Positions 45,566 to 52,391 of a stretch of 64,000 bases of DNA are shown piece after piece (the stretch's first letter is position 1; each line of letters opens with the position of its first letter). The DNA lies in contig CAVZCL010000005.1 of assembly GCA_963773745.1 (NCBI GenBank), forward strand, positions 496,001-560,000, in the 5' to 3' direction. The DNA is from UBA5069 sp963773745 (GTDB lineage Bacteria > Chloroflexota > Anaerolineae > Caldilineales > Caldilineaceae). The position numbers and the translations under genes are program-made. Under the pieces are notes generated by a model. The model saw only the letters and a list, made by a program, of their open reading frames with translations, made no database searches and was not told the DNA's origin.

Positions 45566-46549
45566 ATGCACGCCATGACCAAGACTCACGCCGCAATTGC
45601 CACCAAAGACGCGACCGACAGCGCAACCGAAAACGCGCTCGCGTACGATGCAGCGCAGGCTGCGGATGACTACGGGCGCATTGCCGCCGCGATTCGCTAT
45701 CTCGACGCGCACCAGGGCAGCCAGCCCAGCCTCGACGCCGTAGCCGCACACCTGCACCTGAGCCCGTGGCACTTTCAGCGCCTCTTTGCACGTTGGGCCG
45801 GCATCAGCCCCAAGCGCTTCGTCCAGTTCCTTACGGTGGACTACGCGCGCGAACTGCTCACACGCAGATCCAACGTGCTCGATGCGAGCCTGGAGAGTGG
45901 TCTCTCGGGCCCGGGCCGCCTGCACGATCTCTTTGTGCATGTGGATGCGGTGACGCCGGGCGAGTTCAAGAATGGCGGACTGGGGTTGACGATTCGCTTC
46001 GGCCTGCACGACAGCCCCTTTGGGCGCTGCCTGCTCGCCGTTACCGAGCGGGGTATTTGCGGCTTGTCCTTTGTGGATGAGGGCGCTGCCGCAGCCGAGG
46101 GCGCCGTGGCCGCACTGCGCGCACGCTGGCCCGCCGCCACACTGCTGCGCGATCCTGCCACGACCGCACGCATGATGGCGCAGATCTTTCCCATCAACGC
46201 GCTTGCCGAGCCAAAGCCTGTACACCTGCTGCTCAAAGGCACCAACTTCCAGCTTAAGGTGTGGGAGGCGTTGCTGCGTGTGCCTGCCGGCGAGGTGACC
46301 ACCTACGAAGGTGTGGCCCAGGCGATTCAGCGGCCCACCGCGGCGCGCGCTGTCGGTAGTGCGGTGGGGGCCAATGCAATCGCCTATCTCATTCCCTGCC
46401 ATCGCGTCATTCGCAAGAGCGGCATTGTAGAGGGCTACCGCTGGGGCACTGTGCGCAAGCAGGCCATTCTGGGCTGGGAGGCGGGCCACGCCGATTTCGA
46501 ACCGGCGCTAGAAAGGCAGAAGCCGACGCCGAGGACACGGAGGAAGTGA
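45566..46549 (+). CDS. AraC-type regulator fused to O6-methylguanine-DNA methyltransferase (Ada-like)
   Basis: The ATG at 45566 has AAGGAG 7 bases upstream. Residues of about 30-130 are an AraC/XylS helix-turn-helix pair (LDAVAAHLHLSPWHFQRLF, GISPKRFVQFL). Residues of about 140-310 are the methyltransferase, with the alkyl-acceptor Cys in PCHRVIRKSG and an Arg finger region RAVGSAVGANAIAYLI. The N-terminal zinc/phosphotriester domain of E. coli Ada is missing, so it cannot be switched by methyl phosphotriesters in the known way. The last residues (RQKPTPRTRRK) are encoded by the arm of the next hairpin. Confidence 0.9.
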   Translation: MHAMTKTHAAIATKDATDSATENALAYDAAQAADDYGRIAAAIRYLDAHQGSQPSLDAVAAHLHLSPWHFQRLFARWAGISPKRFVQFLTVDYARELLTRRSNVLDASLESGLSGPGRLHDLFVHVDAVTPGEFKNGGLGLTIRFGLHDSPFGRCLLAVTERGICGLSFVDEGAAAAEGAVAALRARWPAATLLRDPATTARMMAQIFPINALAEPKPVHLLLKGTNFQLKVWEALLRVPAGEVTTYEGVAQAIQRPTAARAVGSAVGANAIAYLIPCHRVIRKSGIVEGYRWGTVRKQAILGWEAGHADFEPALERQKPTPRTRRK

Positions 46550-46638
46550 GAAACAGAGACGTTCATGCCTTGTGCGCACAAGGCATGAACGTCTCTGTTT
46601 CTAACTTCCTTCTGTGCCCGGCGTCGTCGGCTTCTGCC
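46515..46638. repeat. About 62-bp inverted repeat overlapping the 3' end of the Ada-like gene
   Basis: Arms 46515-46575 and 46576-46638 meet without a loop at tgtgcgcaca; the inner 27 bp are perfect and the outer part has a few mismatches. The left arm covers the last 35 bases of the Ada-like gene, and the right arm ends 2 bases before the lipoprotein stop on the other strand. Confidence 0.9.
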
Positions 46639-46639
46639 T

Positions 46640-47218
46640 CTAGTTATCGCACTTCAGCGCTTCCTCCGCCTGCACGGTCGCACCAATCAGCACAGCCTGG
46701 CTGGCCGAGAGCGCGTTGGAGGCTGCGCCAACGTTCGCATTGGCGGGCAGCGACTTGACGAGCAGCCCAAACGCATCGTAGGCCAAAATGAACTGCGACA
46801 CCGGATCGAGACCCATGGTGAGCGCCAGCAGGCGCAAGGGGCCGACGTAGGGGTCGACCTTGGCCTTGAAGGCAAGCACGTCGGCCACCGACGTGTCGGG
46901 CGAGAGGGTGCCCACCTGGGTCAGTGCCTTGTTAATGCCCACCAGGCTCTCGCACGCCACCTTGTTCGCGCCTGCTGCCGCATCGGCTGCGCCGGCCGCG
47001 GCTTTGTCCATGGCGTCCGCGGCGCCGGCGACCGCCTTGTTGGTTGCGTCGGCGGCGCCCGCCGCAGCTTTGTCCATGGCGTCTGCAGCGCCGGCGACGG
47101 CCTTGTTCGTCGCGTCGACCGCGCTCGGGGGGACAAACGCACATCCCGCCAGCAGCAGGACGGTCAAGGCCAGCAGCGTCACCGTGGGCAGCGTCACCGT
47201 GGATAGCACTTTTCGCAT
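46640..47218 (-). CDS. Lipoprotein with duplicated Ala-rich amphipathic repeats
   Basis: The ATG at 47218 has AGGAGAG 7 bases upstream. The protein has a lipoprotein signal (MRKVLSTVTLPTVTLLAL, lipobox LAGC). A mature N-terminal region follows with two copies of a 22-residue unit (DATNKAVAGAADAMDKAAAG) that should form a long amphipathic helix, then a compact domain of about 100 residues with two cysteines (VACESL and EEALKCDN) that could form a disulfide. I do not recognise the family. It lies 124 bases after the K+ channel gene in the same direction. Confidence 0.72.
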   Translation of the reverse strand: MRKVLSTVTLPTVTLLALTVLLLAGCAFVPPSAVDATNKAVAGAADAMDKAAAGAADATNKAVAGAADAMDKAAAGAADAAAGANKVACESLVGINKALTQVGTLSPDTSVADVLAFKAKVDPYVGPLRLLALTMGLDPVSQFILAYDAFGLLVKSLPANANVGAASNALSASQAVLIGATVQAEEALKCDN

Positions 47219-47342
47219 CGCTAATCTCTCCTGTCGCAGAAAATCGGCTGGAGCGCGCCACGGGTCCAGCGCGCGGAGAAGCCATTGTACGCGCACGCTC
47301 TGGTTTCGGCCAACCGCACCCGTAGCAAGGAGGCAACATCTG

Positions 47343-48443
47343 CTACTGCGTACGTGAATTTCCGCTTTGCACCCCGTCCTCCAGCCCTTGGCGCGCCACT
47401 TCGACGAGCGCGGCCACCTGTTCTTCTGTGCCCAGGCAAATCAGCACATCGCCTGCCTCCAGGCGCCTATTTTCATCGGGGTTCGTCACCAGTTCGCCGG
47501 AGCCGCGCCGCAACGCCAGCACACTGCTGCCCGTGCGGTTGCGCAACGCAAGCTCCGCCAATGTCCGCTCGGCCAGCGGCGAGCCTGCAGTCACGACCAC
47601 CTCGCGAATGCGCAGGTTGAGCCCCCCGCGGCGCATGGCGTCCTCCACAAACTGGGCGGTGTCGGGCTCCAGCAATTGCGACGCCATGCGATGGCCGGCA
47701 ATGCTGTAGGGGTTGATGATGGCGTTTGCCCCTGCGACGCGGAACTTTGCCTCGTTGACGGAATCATTGGCGCGCGCAACGATGGAGATGCCGGGTGCAA
47801 GCATGTGCGCCGCCAGCACGACGAAGAGATTGTTTGCATCTTGCGGCAGGCAGGCGCAAAGCCCTTGGGCGCGTGTAATCCCCGCAAGCTGCAGGCTCTC
47901 GTCCAGCGTTGCGTCGCCCTGAATGTACGCAATCTCATTCTCTTCCAGAAAGCGCACCAGCGTTGCGTCGCGCTCGATCACAATCAGAGGCACCTCTTCG
48001 TCAAGGAGCGATTCAACCACCTGCCTGCCAATGCGCCCAAAACCGCAGACGATGAAGTGATCGTGCAGTGCATTAATGTTCGCTTGCATGTGACGCCTCC
48101 GCAGGTACGTGCGCAACTCGCCGGCCACAACATATTCGGCCAGAATCGTCACTGTGTAGGCCAGCACGCCCACGCCCAGCAGCGTTAGCACAATGGTGAA
48201 ACGCTGGCCTTCAACGCTCAAATCGTGCACAGTGGAATAGCCGACTGTGCTCACGGTGATCACGGTCATGAAGAGCGCATCGTTGAGGCTCCAGCCCTCA
48301 ATGACCATGTAGCCGATGACGCCGATAATGACAACCACCACCAGCAGCAGCGCGCCCACGAGAATGCGGTTGCTGAAGCTGAAGCGCTCGCGCCAAATGC
48401 GCTGCTGCAGCCACGTTTGCGCCTGCTCGAGTCGCCCCGCCAT
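47343..48443 (-). CDS. Potassium channel with RCK (TrkA-N/TrkA-C) domains
   Basis: The 366-residue protein has two membrane helices (about residues 28-48 and 84-106) flanking a pore with the filter TVSTVGYS, where Ser replaces the last Gly of TVGYG. An RCK domain follows (HFIVCGFGRIGRQVVESLL Rossmann motif, YIQGDATLDESL), then a TrkA-C domain (LRIREVVVTAGSPLAERTL, DVLICLGTEEQVAALVE). It is a MthK-like ligand-gated K+ channel, assembled as a tetramer in the inner membrane. Confidence 0.92.
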   Translation of the reverse strand: MAGRLEQAQTWLQQRIWRERFSFSNRILVGALLLVVVVIIGVIGYMVIEGWSLNDALFMTVITVSTVGYSTVHDLSVEGQRFTIVLTLLGVGVLAYTVTILAEYVVAGELRTYLRRRHMQANINALHDHFIVCGFGRIGRQVVESLLDEEVPLIVIERDATLVRFLEENEIAYIQGDATLDESLQLAGITRAQGLCACLPQDANNLFVVLAAHMLAPGISIVARANDSVNEAKFRVAGANAIINPYSIAGHRMASQLLEPDTAQFVEDAMRRGGLNLRIREVVVTAGSPLAERTLAELALRNRTGSSVLALRRGSGELVTNPDENRRLEAGDVLICLGTEEQVAALVEVARQGLEDGVQSGNSRTQ

Positions 48444-48689
48444 GTTCGACTGTGCCCCGTCGCGGCCTGGATTTTGCCATGAGTCGCGCCATTCTTGCCG
48501 TGCGCATGCGCTGCCAGCGAACCAAGCGTTATGTCGCTTTATCCACGGAAATAGCAGTTATCCCCATGCTTATCCCCGAAAATGTAGGAATTTTCTTACA
48601 CTCTGTAGGGATCAGGCCAGGGAGGTGAACGTTGCAGGTGCGTCTCTGATGGCCCTGCCACGAAACGCGTACCCAAGGGACATCCCATT
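48444..48689. other. Intergenic region with three DnaA-box-like 9-mers
   Basis: TTATCCACG (48539-48547), TTATCCCCA (48558-48566) and TTATCCCCG (48570-48578) lie in the same orientation within 40 bases, followed by an A+T-rich patch (gaaaatgtaggaattttctt). They resemble DnaA boxes (TTATCCACA). Neighbours are a K+ channel and an acetyltransferase, not replication genes, so an origin is not implied. Confidence 0.45.
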
Positions 48690-49610
48690 TCACGAAATAT
48701 CCAGCGTGAGCACGGGCATCTCCACGCCGCTGGGCACAAAGCCAAACGCTGTGTAGAGCTGCTGTGAGCGCAGGTTGGATGCCTGTGTGTTCAGCGCGAC
48801 TGCATTGTAGCCCTGCTGCTGCGCAAAGTGGAGCGCTTCGCTGAGCAGCTGCCGGCCCAGCCCCTTGCCCTGGTAGCGGGGATGCACGCCCAGGCGTGCC
48901 AAGTGGGCCTCGCGCCGCTGCCCGCTGAGCAGTGCCGAGTAGCCGACCGCCTCACCGTTGTGCGTGGCTATGACCACACGACCGCGCACCTGCATCTCAA
49001 CGATCTCTGCGGCGCCAAAGTGCCACAGTGGGTCAAAGATCTCGGTGTCCAACTCGGCGAGCAACTGCGCCTCGCCCAGGGTGGCGGCGCGCAACGTGAC
49101 TTCTCCCGTACGTTTTTCCGGCGCCATAGCTGCCGGCGCCATAGCTGCCGGCGACCACGCCGCGCCCGCCGCCTTGCTCGGCAAATCGAGTCGGTAGTAG
49201 ACGACGGTGTCGGCGAGGGTGAAGCCTGCGCCCAGCAAGCTTGTATACAGCCACTTTTCCGTGGCGTAGGTGGAGATTGTGAGTGGCAGCAGCGTTGGAG
49301 GCAGCAGGCGACTCAGCCCGCTCACCAGTGTGGCGGCGCCCTCTGCCAGCCAGGGGCCGTGGCGCATGGCCAGCGCGCGCACCTGCGCACGGTTGGGGGC
49401 GGCGCTCGGCAGGGTGAGCGGGCGCACCTCGGGGTCCACCATGAGCACGCCCCACATCGCCTCTCGTTCGGCAGCCAGAATCGTGGCGCCTTTGGCAATG
49501 ATGGCCGCCACGTCTTCGTCGGCCACGCCGCAGTACGCGTAGCGCCCCATGTGGATCAGGCGCTCGATGGTGTGCACCTGCGATCCGGATGCGACTGTGA
49601 GCTGGCTCAT
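48690..49610 (-). CDS. GNAT family N-acetyltransferase
   Basis: The start is uncertain: the ATG at 49610 (MSQLTVASG) lies just past rfbB, and an in-frame start at 49664 would overlap rfbB by 29 bases. The 306-residue protein has an N-terminal degenerate acetyltransferase-like half (residues 1-170). The functional-looking half has the acetyl-CoA loop RLGVHPRYQGKGLGRQLL and ALNTQASNLRSQQLYTAFGF, as in RimI-type enzymes. The position downstream of rfbB suggests a sugar-amine substrate, but that is inference. Confidence 0.78.
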   Translation of the reverse strand: MSQLTVASGSQVHTIERLIHMGRYAYCGVADEDVAAIIAKGATILAAEREAMWGVLMVDPEVRPLTLPSAAPNRAQVRALAMRHGPWLAEGAATLVSGLSRLLPPTLLPLTISTYATEKWLYTSLLGAGFTLADTVVYYRLDLPSKAAGAAWSPAAMAPAAMAPEKRTGEVTLRAATLGEAQLLAELDTEIFDPLWHFGAAEIVEMQVRGRVVIATHNGEAVGYSALLSGQRREAHLARLGVHPRYQGKGLGRQLLSEALHFAQQQGYNAVALNTQASNLRSQQLYTAFGFVPSGVEMPVLTLDIS

Positions 49611-49635
49611 GGGCGCTGCGTCGAAGGGCAACGAA

Positions 49636-50688
49636 TCAACCGGCGTTTGAGGCGCTGGGCGCACTCAATGTCTTGCGCTGGCCGTAGACCCGCTGGTAGT
49701 ACTCCTTGAATTCGCCGCTGCGAATCGGCTCCCACCACCACGGGTTGGCCACATACCAGCGCACCGTGGCGCGAATGGCCTCCTCGTGCGTGTACGCCGG
49801 TTTCCAGCCCAGCGCCAGCAGCTTGTCCACATTCATGCAGTAGCGGCGGTCGTGGCCGGCGCGGTCCTCCACGTGGCGAATCAGGCTGGCAGGCTTGCCC
49901 ACCTCATCGAGCAGAATCTCGACCATGCGCAGGTTCGTCATCTCCTCGCCTGTGCCTACGTTATAGGCTTCGCCAATCACGCCGTGGCGCAGGATGGTGT
50001 CGATGCCCGAGCAGTGGTCAAGCACATAGTGGTAGTCGCGCCGCTGCTGGCCATCGCCATAGACGGGCAGGGGCATGTCGCTAAGTGCGTTGGTGACGAA
50101 GAGGGGCACCACCTTTTCGGGATACTGGAAGGGGCCAATGTTGTTCGCCCCGCGGCTGAGTGTGACGGGCAGCCCGTAGGTGATGTGGTAGGCATTGACC
50201 AGATGATCGGCCCCGGCCTTGCTGGCGGCATAGGGGCTGCGCGGGGCCATGCAGTCGCCCTCGAGGCTGCGGTGGTCGCCGTGGATATGGCCGTAGACCT
50301 CGTCGGTGCTGATTTGGTGATAGCGCAGGCCGCCGTGCTGCTGCGCCGCCTCCAGCAGCACGTAGGTGCCGTAGACGTCGGTGCGCATGAAGGCGTCGGG
50401 GTCAAGAATGCTGCGGTCGACGTGCGTTTCGGCGGCGAAGTTGACGATTGTGTCGACGCCGAATTGGTCGAGTGCGGCGTTCACTGCGGGCGCGTCGCAG
50501 ATGTCGCCCTGCACAAAGTGATAGCGATCGCCAAAGCGCTCGGCCACATCCTGCAGGTTTTCCAAACGGCCGGCATAGGTCAGCTTGTCGTAGACAACGA
50601 CCGTATCGCCGGGATGTTGCTCCAGCACATAGCGCACGAAGTTGCTGCCGATGAAGCCGGCCCCGCCTGTAACAAGCAATGTTGCCAT
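49636..50688 (-). CDS. rfbB: dTDP-glucose 4,6-dehydratase
   Basis: The 350-residue protein has the SDR features of RmlB: TGGAGFIGSNFVRYVL for NAD, DKLTYAGRLENL, NFAAETHVDRSI, the catalytic STDEVYG (Thr-Asp-Glu), SPYAASKAGADHL (Tyr-x3-Lys) and NNIGPFQYPEK. It makes dTDP-4-keto-6-deoxyglucose, the precursor of rhamnose and other deoxysugars. The other rml genes are not in this window. GGAGAG lies 7 bases before the ATG. Confidence 0.96.
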   Translation of the reverse strand: MATLLVTGGAGFIGSNFVRYVLEQHPGDTVVVYDKLTYAGRLENLQDVAERFGDRYHFVQGDICDAPAVNAALDQFGVDTIVNFAAETHVDRSILDPDAFMRTDVYGTYVLLEAAQQHGGLRYHQISTDEVYGHIHGDHRSLEGDCMAPRSPYAASKAGADHLVNAYHITYGLPVTLSRGANNIGPFQYPEKVVPLFVTNALSDMPLPVYGDGQQRRDYHYVLDHCSGIDTILRHGVIGEAYNVGTGEEMTNLRMVEILLDEVGKPASLIRHVEDRAGHDRRYCMNVDKLLALGWKPAYTHEEAIRATVRWYVANPWWWEPIRSGEFKEYYQRVYGQRKTLSAPSASNAG

Positions 50689-50718
50689 GAAATTCTCTCC
50701 GTGTTGTTCATAACAGCC

Positions 50719-50852
50719 TTAACGCAAAGGCGCAAAGACGCAAAGAAAACGCAAAGAACAGCAACTACAGAAGTGCCTCTGTTCTTCTTGCCTTTGCTTT
50801 TCTTTGCGGTTCCTCTGCGCTTTTGCGCCTTTGCGCCTTTGCGCTTGCGTCA
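50719..50852. repeat. Imperfect long hairpin of the gcaaaggcgcaaag family
   Basis: aacgcaaaggcgcaaagacgcaaag on the left pairs imperfectly with the ctttgcgcctttgcgctt words on the right. It separates rfbB from the upstream polysaccharide genes on the same strand, so it could reduce read-through. Confidence 0.8.
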
Positions 50853-50867
50853 AAGTTCCGTTAATGC

Positions 50868-51626
50868 CTAACGCTTGCGGCGTGCGCGGTCGCGGTGGCG
50901 GCGCAGCCTGCGCAAGCGACCGGGCTGGCGCGCCACAGGCAATGGAAAATCGGTCGACAGCGTCAGCGTGGGCAGCGGTGCGTTGGGCGACAAGACGGAC
51001 GCCGCGGCCGGGCCCGCGCCAAGCCAGCGCGCTCGCTCCTCGGCGGCCCCGTTGGCGGCCAGGTAGCCAATGTCGCCCGCCAGCAAGCGGCGCGTCTGTT
51101 GCAACTGCTGCGCCGCCACCTCCCAAGCCTGCCGCATGGCGGCCACTGCTTGTTCGTAGAGCTCAAGCGCTTCCAAATCGCCGCTGCGCCGGCGGCCTGT
51201 GGCGGGCATGTATTGTGTGGCCCAGGTGCGCACGGCGTTCTGATACCCGGGCAGCAGCAAATCCACGTAAAAGGTGACGTGCACCAGGCGCACCCGCTCC
51301 ACCACATGCACCAGCAGCGCCGTTTGGGCTGCTGTCAGGTCAAAGAAGGCGGCGGCGTCGAAATCCTGCCACTGACCGTAGGCGCCATTCAGGCGGCGCA
51401 GGCGGTCGGCCACGTGGCGCACCACGTGCGCGGCAGACTCGGGCGCACGCGCCGGCGAACTGTTCACCTCAAACGCCGGCACAATCCACTGCATCTGCTT
51501 GAGTGCGGCCTCGGCAGCGGCGGCCTCGGCAAAGGGTCGATCTGCGTCCGGCGCGTTGCGCAGGGCCCACGCCAGCGCGGGCAGCGACGGTGGCAGCAGC
51601 GGGCGCGCCCCATCAGCCACGCGCAC
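50868..51626 (-). CDS. Hypothetical helical protein in the polysaccharide operon
   Basis: The GTG start shares a base with the TAG stop of the kinase gene before it (TAGTG), indicating translational coupling. The 252-residue protein looks all-helical, Ala/Arg-rich and soluble, with long helices (AAAAEAALKQMQWIVPAFEV, ALELYEQAVAAMRQAWEVAA) and a basic C-terminal tail (RLRRLRRHRDRARRKR). I recognise no family. Its coupling to a BY-kinase gene suggests a partner or regulator in polymer length control; this is inference. Confidence 0.65.
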   Translation of the reverse strand: MRVADGARPLLPPSLPALAWALRNAPDADRPFAEAAAAEAALKQMQWIVPAFEVNSSPARAPESAAHVVRHVADRLRRLNGAYGQWQDFDAAAFFDLTAAQTALLVHVVERVRLVHVTFYVDLLLPGYQNAVRTWATQYMPATGRRRSGDLEALELYEQAVAAMRQAWEVAAQQLQQTRRLLAGDIGYLAANGAAEERARWLGAGPAAASVLSPNAPLPTLTLSTDFPLPVARQPGRLRRLRRHRDRARRKR

Positions 51627-52273
51627 TATCCGCCATAGCCTGCCAGCATTGCATCGCGGTCGGCGTTGAGCAACACGGCACCCAGAACATTGGCCTGCAC
51701 CTTTTCCAGCACCGCCTTGGCGCGCTGTGCATGCTCGCGCTTGGTGCTGCCTGCGCTGACGAGCAGCACCACGCCGTCCACCTTGTTTGCCCAGAGCGCT
51801 GCGTCGGTCACGGTGAGGACCGGCGGGGCATCCACCAGCACATAGGTGGCCTTGCTGCTAAGGTCGGCCAGCGTCTCTTCGAGGCGGCGTGCGCTGAGCA
51901 GGGCCACAGGGTTGGCGGGTGCCGGCCCGGCGGGCAGCAACGTGAGCCCTTCGACGTCGGTCTTGACGAGGGGCGCGTCGCCGCCCTCGGCAAGCCAAGT
52001 GGCAAGGCCGCGTGCGTTGCTCACGCCAAAGAGCTCGTGCTGCATGGGGCGGCGCAGGTCGCCATCCACAAGGATGACCTTGTCACCCGCCTGCGCCATG
52101 ACGACAGCGAGGTTGGCGATGGCGCTGCTTTTGTCGGCGGTAGCGTCGGCGCTCGTGATCAAAATGGTGTGCAGCGTCTTGTTCAGCCCCGAGAACTCGA
52201 GGTTCGTGCGCAGCGATTGGTAGGCCTCAGCGGCGGGGCTGCGCGGATCGTCAAGTGTAATCAGTTTTGTCAT
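51626..52273 (-). CDS. CpsD/CapB-family ATPase (BY-kinase-like) with degenerate P-loop
   Basis: The 215-residue protein has the family layout: SPAAEAYQSLRTNLEF at the N terminus, a Walker A' VILVDGDLRRPMQHELFG and Walker B YVLVDAPPVLTVTD. The Walker A position reads TSADATADKSSAIANLA, where active kinases have GEGKST, so the glycines are gone though Lys and Ser remain. The C terminus has a single Tyr (AGYGG) rather than a tyrosine cluster. The Wzz-like activators are separate genes upstream. It probably regulates export or polymerisation of the exopolysaccharide, with reduced or altered ATP use. Confidence 0.85.
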   Translation of the reverse strand: MTKLITLDDPRSPAAEAYQSLRTNLEFSGLNKTLHTILITSADATADKSSAIANLAVVMAQAGDKVILVDGDLRRPMQHELFGVSNARGLATWLAEGGDAPLVKTDVEGLTLLPAGPAPANPVALLSARRLEETLADLSSKATYVLVDAPPVLTVTDAALWANKVDGVVLLVSAGSTKREHAQRAKAVLEKVQANVLGAVLLNADRDAMLAGYGG

Positions 52274-52310
52274 GGCAATGGTTCCATTCGATGTGCGCCA
52301 GCTGCATCAT

Positions 52311-52391
52311 AGGCGTCGGCCCGTGGCCGAGGCTCGAAATTCAAGGCACGGAGTCCCTTTGCCGAGAGCGTCGGCCCGTGGCCGGCGCCTA
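52311..52391. repeat. Direct and inverted repeat between polysaccharide genes
   Basis: gcgtcggcccgtggccg occurs at 52314-52330 and again at 52369-52385 as a direct repeat. The outermost bases (cataggcg and cgcctatg) form an inverted pair. It lies between the DUF2079 gene and the kinase gene. Confidence 0.75.

Noticed and set aside
48539..48578. Chromosomal replication origin
   Set aside because: Only three imperfect DnaA-like boxes, and no dnaA, dnaN, gyrB or other origin-linked genes nearby; kept only as a finding.
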